Source of the DNA: Parahaliea aestuarii
Lineage (GTDB): Bacteria > Pseudomonadota > Gammaproteobacteria > Pseudomonadales > Halieaceae
NCBI RefSeq assembly: GCF_008064635.1
Contig: NZ_VRYZ01000004.1
Location: forward strand, 1 to 64,000
Direction: 5' to 3'
Length of the DNA: 64,000 nucleotides
The position numbers and the translations under genes are program-made. The notes under the pieces were generated by a model. It saw only the letters and a program-made list of their open reading frames with translations. It was not told where the DNA came from and searched no databases. Within the stretch, counting starts at the first letter, position 1, and each line of letters starts with the position of its first letter. This document shows, one piece after another, positions 38,087-48,156 of this stretch.

Positions 38087-39529
38087 ATGACTGAACTGAA
38101 TTCTGCACTGGAGCACCCTACCTACAACTACAAGGTAGTGCGCCAGTTCGCGGTGATGACCGTGGTCTGGGGCATTGTCGGCATGCTGGTCGGGGTGTGG
38201 ATTGCCGCCCAGCTGGCCTGGCCGGCGTTGAACTTCGACCTTCCCTGGACCAGTTTCGGTCGCCTGCGCCCCCTGCACACCAACGCAGTCATCTTCGCCT
38301 TTGGCGGCAGCGCCCTGTTCGCCACATCCTACTACGTGGTTCAACGCACCTGCCAGGTGCGGCTGATTTCCGACAAGCTGGCGGCCTTTACCTTCTGGGG
38401 CTGGCAGGCTGTGATCGTACTGGCCGCCATCACATTGCCGCTGGGCTATACCTCCTCCAAGGAGTACGCGGAACTGGAATGGCCCATCGACATCCTGATC
38501 GCGGTGGTCTGGGTCAGCTACGCCATCGTGTTTTTCGGCACCATTGCCAGGCGCAATACCAGCCACATCTACGTCGCCAACTGGTTCTATGGCGGCTTTA
38601 TCCTCACGGTCGCCGTGCTGCACATTCTCAACAGTCTCGCGGTACCGGTGGATATGACCAAGTCCTACTCCATCTATGCCGGCACGGTGGACGCCATGAT
38701 GCAGTGGTGGTACGGCCACAATGCGGTAGGCTTTTTCCTTACCGCCGGTTTCCTCGGCATGATGTACTACTTCGTGCCCAAGCAGGCAGAACGGCCGGTC
38801 TATTCCTACCGTCTGTCCATCGTGCACTTCTGGGCGCTGATCGCCGTGTATATCTGGGCCGGCCCCCACCACCTGCACTACACCGCCCTGCCGGACTGGG
38901 CCCAGAGCCTGGGCATGGTAATGTCCATCATCCTGCTGGCACCGTCCTGGGGCGGGATGATCAACGGCATGATGACCCTCTCCGGCGCGTGGCACAAATT
39001 GCGCACCGACCCCATCCTGCGCTTCCTGGTGGTCAGCCTGTCCTTCTACGGCATGTCTACCTTCGAGGGGCCGATGATGTCGATCAAGACGGTCAACGCC
39101 CTCTCCCACTACACCGACTGGACCATTGGCCACGTGCACTCCGGCGCCCTGGGCTGGGTGGCGATGATCTCCATCGGCAGTACCTACCACCTGATCCCCA
39201 TCCTGTTCGGCAAGGAGAAAATGTACAGCATCGACCTGATCAATGTGCATTTCTGGATGTCGACCATTGGCACGGTGCTCTACATCGCCTCCATGTGGGT
39301 CAACGGCATCATGCAGGGCCTGATGTGGCGCGCCTACAACCAGGACGGCACCCTCACCTACACCTTCGTGGAATCGGTGGTGGCCAGCCACCCTGGTTAT
39401 ATCGTGCGGGTAGCCGGCGGCGCTATTTTCTTTGCCGGCATGCTGGTGATGGCCTACAACCTGTACATGACCGCCCGCCGTGACGCGAGCGAAGACCAGC
39501 CTGCCTCCGCGGCAGCCACTGCGGCCTAG
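38087..39529 (+). CDS. ccoN: cbb3-type cytochrome c oxidase subunit I
   Basis: CcoN is the catalytic heme-copper subunit of the high-affinity terminal oxidase. Visible ligands include the low-spin heme histidine in [16 protein letters not shown], the CuB histidine in [13 protein letters not shown], the pair in [13 protein letters not shown], and the heme histidines in [12 protein letters not shown]. About twelve membrane helices fit its 480 residues. It lies at the head of ccoNOQP. Confidence 0.98.
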   Translation: MTELNSALEHPTYNYKVVRQFAVMTVVWGIVGMLVGVWIAAQLAWPALNFDLPWTSFGRLRPLHTNAVIFAFGGSALFATSYYVVQRTCQVRLISDKLAAFTFWGWQAVIVLAAITLPLGYTSSKEYAELEWPIDILIAVVWVSYAIVFFGTIARRNTSHIYVANWFYGGFILTVAVLHILNSLAVPVDMTKSYSIYAGTVDAMMQWWYGHNAVGFFLTAGFLGMMYYFVPKQAERPVYSYRLSIVHFWALIAVYIWAGPHHLHYTALPDWAQSLGMVMSIILLAPSWGGMINGMMTLSGAWHKLRTDPILRFLVVSLSFYGMSTFEGPMMSIKTVNALSHYTDWTIGHVHSGALGWVAMISIGSTYHLIPILFGKEKMYSIDLINVHFWMSTIGTVLYIASMWVNGIMQGLMWRAYNQDGTLTYTFVESVVASHPGYIVRVAGGAIFFAGMLVMAYNLYMTARRDASEDQPASAAATAA

Positions 39530-39541
39530 GGAGCGGACATC

Positions 39542-40159
39542 ATGGCACTGAGCAAACACGACAAGATCGAAAAAAACGTCAGCCTGATGATCGTGCTGAC
39601 GATTGTGGCCATCAGCTTCGGCACCCTGGTGGAACTGGCCCCGCTGGTGTTCGGCGATCAGGTCAAAGAACCGGTTGAAGGTTTGAAACCGCTGCCGGCA
39701 CTGGCCCTGGAAGGGCGCGATATCTATATCCGCGAAGGCTGTAACACCTGCCACTCACAGATGATCCGCCCGCTGCGCGCCGAGACCGAGCGCTACGGCC
39801 ACTATTCGGTGGCGGGCGAATTCGTCTACAACCACCCCTTTCTGTGGGGCTCCAAGCGCACCGGACCGGACCTGGCGCGGGTCGGCGGTCGCTACAGTGA
39901 CGACTGGCACCGGGCCCACCTCTACAACCCCAGAGACGTGGTTCCCGAATCGATTATGCCCTCCTATCCCTGGCTGTTTGACAACACCCTCGACGGCGAC
40001 ATAACCGGGCGCAAAATGGCCGCCCTGCGCAGCGTCGGCGTGCCCTATACCGACGAGGACATTGCCGGCGCGGCCGAGGCTGTGGCCGGCAAGAGCGAGG
40101 TGGACGCGGTGGTCGCCTACCTCCAGCAGCTGGGCACCCTGCTGCAGATGCGGAGGTAG
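39542..40159 (+). CDS. ccoO: cbb3-type cytochrome c oxidase subunit II
   Basis: CcoO is the monoheme membrane-anchored cytochrome c subunit. One N-terminal helix ([18 protein letters not shown]) anchors it. The heme c motif CNTCH lies in [18 protein letters not shown], and the axial methionine is probably in [12 protein letters not shown]. Its 205 residues are normal. It follows ccoN by 12 bases. Confidence 0.97.
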   Translation: MALSKHDKIEKNVSLMIVLTIVAISFGTLVELAPLVFGDQVKEPVEGLKPLPALALEGRDIYIREGCNTCHSQMIRPLRAETERYGHYSVAGEFVYNHPFLWGSKRTGPDLARVGGRYSDDWHRAHLYNPRDVVPESIMPSYPWLFDNTLDGDITGRKMAALRSVGVPYTDEDIAGAAEAVAGKSEVDAVVAYLQQLGTLLQMRR

Positions 40160-40161
40160 TC

Positions 40162-40341
40162 ATGGACATCAACGACCTCAGGGGGCTGAGCACACTGTTC
40201 CTGATGATTTCCTTTATCGGGCTGTGCATCTGGGCCTACAGCGGCAAGCGCCGCAAGACCTTTGACGAAGCGGCGCAACTCCCCTTCGCCGACGAAGAAA
40301 TGAATCAACGTACGATGCGGGAGGACGTCAGGAATGACTAG
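40162..40341 (+). CDS. ccoQ: cbb3-type cytochrome c oxidase subunit CcoQ
   Basis: A 59-residue protein with one membrane helix (STLFLMISFIGLCIWAYSG) followed by a charged tail (KRRKTFDEAAQLPFADEE). This is the standard CcoQ/FixQ layout; it stabilises the complex. It starts 2 bases after ccoO and overlaps ccoP by 8 bases (ATGACTAG). Confidence 0.93.
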   Translation: MDINDLRGLSTLFLMISFIGLCIWAYSGKRRKTFDEAAQLPFADEEMNQRTMREDVRND

Positions 40342-41218
40342 TTTCTGGAGCGCGTGGATCATCATCCTCACCAGCATCACCCTGATCGCCATGACCTGGC
40401 TGCTGCTGGGCAACCGCAAGACCGGCGCGAAAAAGGAAGATACCCCCACCGGCCATGCCTACGACGGTATTGAGGAGTATGACAACCCGCTGCCCGCCTG
40501 GTGGTTCTTCATGTTCCTGATCACCATTATCTGGGGGGTCGGCTACCTGGTGGTCTATCCCGGCATGGGTAATTTCCCGGGGGTCATCGGCTGGACCTCC
40601 ACCGGCCAGCACGCCGAGCGGGTAGCCGCGGCGGAAGAACGCCACCGCGCCATGTACGACCGCTACCTGGCCCTGCCCATCGAGGAAATTGCCAGTGACC
40701 CGGTAGTGCGCCGCATGGGAATGCGCATGTTTGGCAACAACTGCTCCCAGTGCCACGGCGCCGATGCCCGCGGCGGCTACGGCTTCCCCAATCTCACCGA
40801 CGACGACTGGCTCTACGGTGGCGATGCCGCGACTATCGAGGCCAGCATCACCAACGGCCGCCAGGCCGCCATGCCCGCCTGGGAAAACGTCATCGGTGAC
40901 CGCGGGGTGGAGGAGGTCGCGGCCTATGTGCTGAGCCTGAACAATCACGAGCCCGACGCCGGTATGGTGGCCGCCGGCGAAGCCCACTTCAAAACCTACT
41001 GTGTCGCCTGTCACGGCCCCGAAGGCAAGGGCAACCCGGCCCTGGGAGCGCCCAACCTGACCGACGGTATCTGGCTGTATGGCGGCACTCCCTCGGAAAT
41101 CGCCCACTCGGTACGCGCTGGCCGCAGTGGCGTCATGCCGGCCTTCAACCACCAGCTGGGGCCGGAGAAAATCCACATCCTCGCAGCCTACGTCTACGGC
41201 CTGCGCGAGGCCAACTAG
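40334..41218 (+). CDS. ccoP: cbb3-type cytochrome c oxidase subunit III
   Basis: CcoP is the diheme cytochrome c subunit. A first helix near the N-terminus and a second (WWFFMFLITIIWGVGYLVVY, about residues 55-75) anchor it, followed by two cytochrome c domains with CSQCH and CVACH. It has 294 residues. It is translationally coupled to ccoQ. Confidence 0.97.
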   Translation: MTSFWSAWIIILTSITLIAMTWLLLGNRKTGAKKEDTPTGHAYDGIEEYDNPLPAWWFFMFLITIIWGVGYLVVYPGMGNFPGVIGWTSTGQHAERVAAAEERHRAMYDRYLALPIEEIASDPVVRRMGMRMFGNNCSQCHGADARGGYGFPNLTDDDWLYGGDAATIEASITNGRQAAMPAWENVIGDRGVEEVAAYVLSLNNHEPDAGMVAAGEAHFKTYCVACHGPEGKGNPALGAPNLTDGIWLYGGTPSEIAHSVRAGRSGVMPAFNHQLGPEKIHILAAYVYGLREAN

Positions 41219-41275
41219 TCTCCGCGCGCCCCCGCCGGGGTGCGCGCCCCCTCACTCTTTCGATGGTACCGCGCG

Positions 41276-42688
41276 ATGTCTGACCCGGATCTGATCGATG
41301 TGCAGGACGTCGCTCCCGCTGAAGTGGGAGAGATGGATCTGTACCAGCACCGCGAAAAAATCTACACCCGCAGGATCGAGGGCTTTTTCCAGCGTATCCG
41401 GCTCTACACCGGCTGGCCATTGCTGCTGGGTTACTTCCTGCTGCCCTGGCTCGACTGGGAGGGGCGCCAGGCAGTCCTGTTCGACCTGCCGGCCCGCAAG
41501 TTCCATATTTTCGGCCTGACCTTCTGGCCCCAGGACTTCTTCCTGCTGGCCTTTCTGCTGATCATTGCCGCCTTCGCCCTGTTCGCGGTGACCACCTTTG
41601 CCGGACGTATCTGGTGCGGTTACACCTGCCCGCAAACGGTGTGGACCAGCATCTTCATGTGGATCGAACAGAAAACCGAGGGCAGTCGCAACCAGCGCAT
41701 CAAGCTGGACAAGGCCCCGTGGAATAGCGGGAAATTGCTGCGCAAATGCGCCAAACACGGCGGCTGGCTGCTGGTGTCGTTCTTTACCGGTTTCACCTTT
41801 GTCGCCTATTTCTATCCCGCCCGGCAACTGCTACCGGAACTGCTCACCTTTTCCAGCACCCTGATGGTGGTGGCCTGGGTGGTGTTTTTTACCTGCGCCA
41901 CCTATATCAACGCCGGCTGGATGCGGGAGCAGGTGTGCACCCACATCTGCCCCTACGCGCGCTTCCAGTCGGTGATGTTCGACCAGGACACGCTGATCGT
42001 GTCCTATGACCCGGCCCGGGGTGAGCCGCGCGGCTCGCGCAAGCGGGGCAGCGACTACCGGGCCCAGGGTCTGGGGGATTGCATCGACTGCTCGCTCTGC
42101 GTGCAGGTCTGCCCCACCGGCATCGATATCCGCGACGGCCTGCAGTACCAGTGCATCGGCTGCGCCCTGTGCATCGACGCCTGCAATTCGGTGATGGACA
42201 AAATGAGCTACCCCCGCGGCCTGATCCGCTACACCAGCGAGCACCAGCTGGAGGGCGGCGTTACTCACTGGGTGCGCCCGCGCATCGTTGGTTACGCGGC
42301 GGTACTCAGCCTGATGGTCGGCGTATTTGCCTACACGGTGCTCAACCGGGTACCGATGGAAGTCAGCGTGTTTCGCGACCGAAACCAGCTCTACACCGCC
42401 ACCGCCGAAGGCGATATCGATAATATCTATACCCTGCACCTCGCCAACATGGACAGCGAGATGCACGAATACCGGGTGGAAGTCGGCGGTCTCGACAATG
42501 TCCTGCTGATCGGTGAGACACACCACACCCTGAGCGCGGGCGAAGTGCGTGAGCTGTCCCTGCGCCTGCGTATGCCCGCCGGCGTCCTCGACAAACCGAG
42601 TACCGAGATTGAATTCACCGTCACGGCTACCGATAATCCGGACATCGCCGTCACTGCCGAGTCACGATTTATGGTGCCCTTCCAATGA
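41276..42688 (+). CDS. ccoG: cbb3 oxidase assembly ferredoxin-like protein CcoG (RdxA/FixG)
   Basis: CcoG is an inner-membrane cupric reductase-like protein with two 4Fe-4S clusters that supports copper delivery to CcoN. The cluster motifs are CIDCSLCVQVCPTG and CIGCALCIDACNS; GYTCPQTVWTSIFMWIE is the membrane CP motif. A C-terminal immunoglobulin-like periplasmic domain follows. The ATG at 41276 (MSDPDLIDVQD) is chosen, 57 bases after ccoP. It has 470 residues and overlaps ccoH by 4 bases. Confidence 0.95.
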   Translation: MSDPDLIDVQDVAPAEVGEMDLYQHREKIYTRRIEGFFQRIRLYTGWPLLLGYFLLPWLDWEGRQAVLFDLPARKFHIFGLTFWPQDFFLLAFLLIIAAFALFAVTTFAGRIWCGYTCPQTVWTSIFMWIEQKTEGSRNQRIKLDKAPWNSGKLLRKCAKHGGWLLVSFFTGFTFVAYFYPARQLLPELLTFSSTLMVVAWVVFFTCATYINAGWMREQVCTHICPYARFQSVMFDQDTLIVSYDPARGEPRGSRKRGSDYRAQGLGDCIDCSLCVQVCPTGIDIRDGLQYQCIGCALCIDACNSVMDKMSYPRGLIRYTSEHQLEGGVTHWVRPRIVGYAAVLSLMVGVFAYTVLNRVPMEVSVFRDRNQLYTATAEGDIDNIYTLHLANMDSEMHEYRVEVGGLDNVLLIGETHHTLSAGEVRELSLRLRMPAGVLDKPSTEIEFTVTATDNPDIAVTAESRFMVPFQ

Positions 42689-43179
42689 GCAGCCTGCGCG
42701 AAGCCCCCACCCTGCCCTGGTACCGGCAATTCTGGCCCTGGTTCCTGATCGCCCTGCCCGCCTGCGCGGTGGTGGCCAGCCTGTGGACTATGGTCATCGC
42801 CCATACCGGGGCAGATGATCTGGTGGTGGACGAATACTACAAAGACGGGCTCGCCATCAATCGCGAACTGGCCAAACGCCAGCGTGCCGAGGCCGCCGGT
42901 ATTGAAGCGGCCCTGCAATTACAGGGCGACGCGCTGCTGGTGACCACCCGCGGTCCGGTTCAGGAGCGCCAGTTGCGGCTGTCGATTTCCCACCCCATGG
43001 AAGCAGACCGGGATTTCGCTCTGCCCCTTATGCAGGCCAGTCCCGGACACTATCGCGCCCGCCTGCCCCGCCTGCCAGAGCCCGGCTGGCACTGGGTACT
43101 GGAGAGTGAGGGTGAGCCGGTCTGGCGCCTGGACGGACAGTTCAAAGCTGCTGATTTCGGCGATGCCGGGCGCGGCTGA
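42685..43179 (+). CDS. ccoH: FixH family protein (CcoH)
   Basis: CcoH stabilises cbb3 oxidase assembly. A 164-residue protein with one membrane helix (WFLIALPACAVVASLWTMVI, about residues 16-35) and a periplasmic beta domain containing DDLVVDEYYKDGLAINREL, the FixH hallmark. ATGA overlap with ccoG; its 3' end overlaps ccoI by 17 bases. Confidence 0.93.
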   Translation: MSSLREAPTLPWYRQFWPWFLIALPACAVVASLWTMVIAHTGADDLVVDEYYKDGLAINRELAKRQRAEAAGIEAALQLQGDALLVTTRGPVQERQLRLSISHPMEADRDFALPLMQASPGHYRARLPRLPEPGWHWVLESEGEPVWRLDGQFKAADFGDAGRG

Positions 43180-45607
43180 AGCGGTCGTCGGCGACGCCAC
43201 GGCACTGCCTGCGCACTGCTTTCACTGCGGTGAAGACGTCCCGGCGGGGAGCCGATACGCCGTGGTCATCGATGGCAGCGAGCGACCCATGTGCTGCCCC
43301 GGCTGCGCGGCCATCGCCACCCTGGTGCGGGAAGGCGGGCTGGAAGCCTATTACCGGCGCCGCAGCAGCTATGGCGAACGCCCCGGCACCGCCACTGCAG
43401 CGCCGGCAGAGCAGTTCGCCATCTACGACGACCCCGAGGTCGCCGCCGGTTTTAGCCAGCCAGATGGCGACGGAACCCGCCAGGCACGCCTGCTCCTGGG
43501 GGGCATTCACTGTGCCGCCTGCACCTGGCTGATAGAACAGGGCCTGGACCAGATGCCCGGGGTCCTGTCGGCCAATGTCAACCTGCAGCACCAGCGTCTG
43601 GACATTCGCTTTGACAGTTCCGCCCTGCAGCTGTCACAGATCTTCGCCCGGGTGGAACAACTCGGCTACCGCGCCCAACCCTTCCTGGCCCGAACCCGGC
43701 GCGAACAGATGGACGCCGAACACCGTAGCAACCTGCGCCGCCTGGCGGTGGCCGGTCTCGGCATGATGCAGGCGGGGATGTTCGCCATTGCCCTGCACGC
43801 TGGCGATTTGCAGGGCATCGACGACGCTCACCGGGATCTGATGCGCTGGGTGAGCCTGATCATCACCACTTTCGTGGTGGCCTATTCATCGCGCAGCTTT
43901 TTCGAAAACGCCTGGCGCCACCTGCGCGCCGGCGCGCTGGTGATGGACCTGCCGGTCGCCCTCGCCATCGGGCTGGCCTGGCTGGCCAGCGCCTGGGCCA
44001 CCGTGAGCGGTGGCGGCCAGGTCTATTTTGACTCGGTCCTTATGTTCACCTTTTTCCTGCTGCTCGGCCGCTTTCTCGAGCAGCGTGTACGGCGTCGTTT
44101 CCAGCTCAACTGGTACGAGGTAGAGAGCGCCCTGCCCAGCCTGGTGCAGCGCTGGCAGGCGGGCACTTGGCAACCCGAGGCACGTATCAAAGTCACCCGG
44201 GGTGACCGCCTGCTGGCAACGGCCGGCAGTGTCATTGCCGTGGACGGGCGGGTGTGTGCCGGGCACAGCTCAGTGCGCGAGGACAGCTTTAACGGTGAAT
44301 ACCAGCCGCGCCCTGTGGCTCCCGGCGACACCGTATTTGCCGGTACGCTGAACCTTGAGGGCGCGCTGGAAATCGAGGCCAGCGGCCCCTACAGCGAAAC
44401 CCGCCTGGCAGCCCTGCAGCAATCGGTGGGACGTGCCGGCGGCGCCCGGCCGCGCCTGGCGAAACTGGCTGACCGTATCGCCGGCTGGTTTGTACTGGCT
44501 GTACTGCTGGTGACCTCGGCCACCGCCTTCGTCTGGTACCAGATCGATCCGGGGCGCGCACTCTGGGTCAGTCTGTCGGTGCTGGTCATCAGCTGCCCCT
44601 GTGCCCTGGCACTGGCCACACCCGCCGCGCTCACCAGCGCCGCCGCCGCCCTGCGCCGCCGCGGCATTCTGGTGCACGGAGAGAATGCCCTGGATGCCCT
44701 GTCGCGCAGTGACACCCTGCTGGTGGACAAAACCGGCACACTCACCCACGGCGCGCTGAACCTGCGGCAGGTACTGCCGCTGTCCACCCTGGACAGCGCG
44801 CAGTTGACGGCAATGGCAGCGGCCCTGCAAAGCGCATCGCGCCACCCGGTGGCGAAAGCCTTCGAAGGTGCTGTGAAAGCGCCAGGCTTCGAGCATCTGC
44901 AGTACTGCATCGGCGCCGGCGTCAGCGGCTTTCGCGATAACTGCGAGTGGCGCATCGGCAGCCGGGATTTTTGCCGGGAAATTGCCCCTGCCCTGGCAGA
45001 ACCTCCGGATACACAGCACTACTGGGTGGCACTGGTGCGACGCAACAAAGCCCTGGCCTGGCTCGGCTTCGACGATCAGTTGCGCCCGGATGCAGAGCCC
45101 CTGCTGGCGCAACTGGGCGCAGCGGGAATCCACATCGAACTGCTATCCGGCGACCGTCCGGAACGGGTCGCCGTGGTGGCACAGGCACTGCCGTTGAACA
45201 GTGCCCGCGGCGGTCTCGACCCCGACCAGAAACTGCTGCGACTGGAAGAATTGCAGGCCAGCGGGCACGTGGTAGCCGCCATTGGCGACGGTCTGAACGA
45301 TGGCCCCCTGCTGGCCCGGGCGGATGTATCCTTCGCCGTTGCCCAGGCCACCGATCTGGCCCGCGCCCAGGCGGATTTCGTCATGGAGAGTCGCGACCTC
45401 GACGGCATTGCCCTCAGCTGGCGCACCGCCCTGCGCTGTCGCAGGGTGATACTGCAGAATATGGCCTGGGCCCTGGGCTACAATCTCTGTGCCATTCCCC
45501 TCGCCGCCGCCGGCCTGGTGCCTCCCTGGGCCGCTGCGCTGGGTATGTCCGCCAGCTCCCTGCTGGTGGTGCTAAACTCGCTGCGACTGACCCGCAAAGG
45601 CACCTGA
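43163..45607 (+). CDS. ccoI: Copper-translocating P-type ATPase CcoI (FixI)
   Basis: CcoI exports copper for insertion into cbb3 oxidase. A cysteine-rich N-terminus (CFHCGEDVPAG, MCCPGCAA) precedes a heavy-metal-associated domain with GIHCAACTWL. The membrane metal site is SCPCALALATPAAL, the phosphorylation site is DKTGTLTHG, and IGDGLNDGPLL is the hinge. About 814 residues and eight helices. The ATG at 43163 is the only in-frame ATG near the domain start; it lies inside ccoH. Confidence 0.95.
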   Translation: MPGAAEAVVGDATALPAHCFHCGEDVPAGSRYAVVIDGSERPMCCPGCAAIATLVREGGLEAYYRRRSSYGERPGTATAAPAEQFAIYDDPEVAAGFSQPDGDGTRQARLLLGGIHCAACTWLIEQGLDQMPGVLSANVNLQHQRLDIRFDSSALQLSQIFARVEQLGYRAQPFLARTRREQMDAEHRSNLRRLAVAGLGMMQAGMFAIALHAGDLQGIDDAHRDLMRWVSLIITTFVVAYSSRSFFENAWRHLRAGALVMDLPVALAIGLAWLASAWATVSGGGQVYFDSVLMFTFFLLLGRFLEQRVRRRFQLNWYEVESALPSLVQRWQAGTWQPEARIKVTRGDRLLATAGSVIAVDGRVCAGHSSVREDSFNGEYQPRPVAPGDTVFAGTLNLEGALEIEASGPYSETRLAALQQSVGRAGGARPRLAKLADRIAGWFVLAVLLVTSATAFVWYQIDPGRALWVSLSVLVISCPCALALATPAALTSAAAALRRRGILVHGENALDALSRSDTLLVDKTGTLTHGALNLRQVLPLSTLDSAQLTAMAAALQSASRHPVAKAFEGAVKAPGFEHLQYCIGAGVSGFRDNCEWRIGSRDFCREIAPALAEPPDTQHYWVALVRRNKALAWLGFDDQLRPDAEPLLAQLGAAGIHIELLSGDRPERVAVVAQALPLNSARGGLDPDQKLLRLEELQASGHVVAAIGDGLNDGPLLARADVSFAVAQATDLARAQADFVMESRDLDGIALSWRTALRCRRVILQNMAWALGYNLCAIPLAAAGLVPPWAAALGMSASSLLVVLNSLRLTRKGT

Positions 45608-45613
45608 AACACC

Positions 45614-45835
45614 ATGGCAAGCCTCTATCTGCTGATTCCCGTCGCTCTCATCTTCTGCATTGTTGCCCTGCGCCTGCTGCTGTGGGCCATTAACAACGGC
45701 CAGTATGACGACCTCGACAAGGAGGCCTGGCGCGTTGTGATGGATGATGACGTGCCCGGGCGCAAGGATGAAAAACCGGCGCCCGGAGATACACCTGGTA
45801 GCGGGGCCGGCAGCGAAACCGGCGGGCGGGACTGA
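45614..45835 (+). CDS. ccoS: cbb3 oxidase maturation protein CcoS
   Basis: A 73-residue single-helix protein (LLIPVALIFCIVALRLLLWA) with the family tail NNGQYDDLDKEAWRVVMDDD. CcoS is needed for cofactor insertion into CcoN. It follows ccoI by 6 bases. Confidence 0.95.
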   Translation: MASLYLLIPVALIFCIVALRLLLWAINNGQYDDLDKEAWRVVMDDDVPGRKDEKPAPGDTPGSGAGSETGGRD

Positions 45836-45840
45836 CGCTT

Positions 45841-46545
45841 TTGCCGGACAGCCTGCTCAGCGATGCAAGCCTGCTGGCGGCCTTTGCTGTCGGCCTGGCT
45901 GGCGCCGGCCACTGCCTGGGGATGTGCGGAGGTATCAGCGCTGCACTCGGTCTCGGCGGAGCGGCAACGCCTGCCACCACCGCCGCCTACCACTGCGGGC
46001 GACTGCTGAGCTATACCCTGCTCGGCGCCGCCGCTGGCACTCTCGCCGCAACCCCCGATGTTGCCGGATGGACCCTGGCCCTGCGCTACCTGGCCGCACT
46101 GCTGCTGATTGCCATGGGACTTTATATCGGAAACTGGTGGTTCGGCCTGCAGTGGCTGGAGCGGGGGGGTGCCTTCCTCTGGCGCCCGCTGCAGAGACTC
46201 GCGGCCCCGCTGCTTCCCCTGCGCAGGCCGCGAGAGGCACTGGCCCTCGGCCTGTGCTGGGGTGTCATGCCCTGCGGCCTGATCTACAGCGCCCTGGCGC
46301 TGGCGGCAACGCGCCAAAGCACTCTGGATGGCGCGGCCACAATGCTCAGCTTTGGCGCTGGCACACTGCCCGCCATGTTGCTGGTGAGTGTCGGAGCGAC
46401 CCGCCTGCAAGCGCTGCTGCGCTCCCGCGGCATGCGCCGCGCCATTGCCCTGCTACTGATTGCCGGCGGCCTGTGGAGCCTGGCCACTACCGCCTCCCAC
46501 AGCGAACACCTGCTGCACGCAAAAGCGAGCCAGCATCACCACTGA
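45841..46545 (+). CDS. SafE/TauE-like membrane protein
   Basis: A 234-residue membrane protein with about six helices. HCLGMCGG (residues 24-31) and WGVMPCGLIYSAL are the conserved motifs of the sulfite exporter/urease-accessory-like family commonly encoded after ccoS. The C-terminus is His-rich (HSEHLLHAKASQHHH), suggesting a metal-handling role in oxidase maturation. The start appears to be TTG, 5 bases after ccoS. Confidence 0.85.
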   Translation: MPDSLLSDASLLAAFAVGLAGAGHCLGMCGGISAALGLGGAATPATTAAYHCGRLLSYTLLGAAAGTLAATPDVAGWTLALRYLAALLLIAMGLYIGNWWFGLQWLERGGAFLWRPLQRLAAPLLPLRRPREALALGLCWGVMPCGLIYSALALAATRQSTLDGAATMLSFGAGTLPAMLLVSVGATRLQALLRSRGMRRAIALLLIAGGLWSLATTASHSEHLLHAKASQHHH

Positions 46546-46577
46546 CAGGGTGTTGAAACAACCTCGCCGTAGCGTAG

Positions 46578-46619
46578 CCCTCACCGGCCCACTGCGCTAC
46601 TGCAGCGGGCCGGTGAGGG
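46578..46619. terminator. Bidirectional hairpin between cco and ectoine genes
   Basis: A perfect 13-bp inverted repeat, CCCTCACCGGCCC (46578-46590) and GGGCCGGTGAGGG (46607-46619), lies between two convergent genes around a 16-base loop. No T-run follows on either strand, so the terminator role is inferred from position. Confidence 0.55.
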
Positions 46620-46626
46620 GAGCGGA

Positions 46627-48069
46627 TCAGGAGGCGAGGCAGATGGCGCGGCCGTGGTCGTGGGGTTCCACCAGGCCTGCGTGCAGGCTGCGAATGGCCT
46701 GCTCGTAATCTTCCTCGTTGACCACGAACTGCATATCCACCTGGCGCATGGACTGGTGTATCGCCAGTACGCTGATATCGTGCTCGGACAGGGCGTTGAC
46801 CGTCTTCGCCAGAATGCCCGGTACCTGCATGTCGCTGCCAATGGCGGAGACAATAGCCACCTTCTGCTGGCGGATTTCCGCTTCCGGAAAACGCTCCTCC
46901 AGTGCCGTCTTGATCCGCTTTACCGTCTTCAGGTTGGTGGCGAGGTAGTTGGTCACCGTGTTGGCGTTGATGTCCTTGGCCACGTTGTGGGCGCGGAAAC
47001 GCTGGATCGTCTTCAGGATTTCCATGTCGTAGTCCGCGACTTTGCCGGCCATGTCCTGGTCGAACAGTTCCAGCGCGTATACCCCGCGGCAGCCGGCAAT
47101 AATCTCCACGCAGGCGGTATCGGAAACATAATCGCCGGTAATCAGCGTGCCGCCGTGCTCCGGTTCGAAGGTGTTCTTCACCCGCAGGGCGATACCGTTC
47201 TGGCGCAGGCCCTTGGCCGCCTTGGGGTGGATGGCCTCCATACCGAGGTTGGCCAGCTGATCCGCCACGTCGTAGTTGGTGCGGCCGATCGGCACCGCGT
47301 TGTCCTCGCCCACCAGGCCAGGATCCGCCGTACTGAGGTGAAATTCCTTGTGGATGATGGCTTCGCGCGCATGGGTGAGCACCGCCAGGCGGCTGAAGGT
47401 CATCTCGCTATAGCCGCGATCGAAGGAACTGATGAGGCCGTCCTCACTGTGTGCGTAGCCGGTCACAATCGGCATTTGCTTGCTCAGGTCGAGATTGGCA
47501 AAGGCCTGCAGGATGCGCTCGTCGAGGGAAATATGCTCGGCGGACTGCCAGCCGGTCAGGTCGACAAACACTGCATTGATACCGTCTCCCTGCAACAGGC
47601 GCGCGGTGTTCCAGGCGCTGTGGGCCTCCCCCACACTGGCCAGCATCTCGCGCACCGTGGCCAGGTGGTCTTCCACCGAGAAGTGACCGTGGCGGCACAG
47701 GCTCTGCAGGTCCTCCAGGCACTGGCGTGCACTGTCCAGGCGTTCGCCAATGAATTCATTGGCGGCGCGCAGCTGCAGCGGGTCTTCAAACAGGCTGGCG
47801 TTTTTCTCGTACATGGCGGCGCGCACGCCCTCCAGCGCCGCGACCCAATTGTCGTCGCGAAAGCCCTCGGCAAACAGGCCATACACGCCCGGGGTGCCAT
47901 CCTTCTTGTCTTCCAGCAACTTGTTGGTCATACCGCCATAGGCCGATACCACGAACACCCGCTGGTACTGGGTGCCCTCGGCGGCCTGGGCAAATACGAT
48001 GTGGTCGCGTACAGCGATGTAGTCGCTCATGGACGTACCGCCGATTTTCTCCACACTGTGTAAATTCAT
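46627..48069 (-). CDS. ask: Aspartate kinase of the ectoine operon
   Basis: It phosphorylates aspartate, feeding the semialdehyde precursor of ectoine. The N-terminus VEKIGGTSMSDYIAVRDHI is the variant of the KxGGTS motif seen in ectoine-linked kinases, and FDRGYSEMTFSRLA is the substrate segment. The C-terminal ACT repeats (VAIVSAIGSDMQVPGILAKT, HDISVLAIHQSMRQVDMQFV) are present. It has 480 residues. The ask gene at the end of ectABC is thought to be less feedback-inhibited. It follows ectC after 87 bases. Confidence 0.94.
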   Translation of the reverse strand: MNLHSVEKIGGTSMSDYIAVRDHIVFAQAAEGTQYQRVFVVSAYGGMTNKLLEDKKDGTPGVYGLFAEGFRDDNWVAALEGVRAAMYEKNASLFEDPLQLRAANEFIGERLDSARQCLEDLQSLCRHGHFSVEDHLATVREMLASVGEAHSAWNTARLLQGDGINAVFVDLTGWQSAEHISLDERILQAFANLDLSKQMPIVTGYAHSEDGLISSFDRGYSEMTFSRLAVLTHAREAIIHKEFHLSTADPGLVGEDNAVPIGRTNYDVADQLANLGMEAIHPKAAKGLRQNGIALRVKNTFEPEHGGTLITGDYVSDTACVEIIAGCRGVYALELFDQDMAGKVADYDMEILKTIQRFRAHNVAKDINANTVTNYLATNLKTVKRIKTALEERFPEAEIRQQKVAIVSAIGSDMQVPGILAKTVNALSEHDISVLAIHQSMRQVDMQFVVNEEDYEQAIRSLHAGLVEPHDHGRAICLAS

Positions 48070-48156
48070 GTTGTCTCCCGTTCCGTTTGAAGTGAGTGAT
48101 CCAGGTGGCGACCGCTGTCAGTCACGACAGGCCGGACGCCACCGGCGACGTCCACT

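Noticed and set aside
37964-39754. 596-residue frame opposite ccoN
   Set aside because: Unusual His/Gln/Gly composition typical of antisense frames to GC-rich membrane protein genes; ccoN on the other strand is certain.
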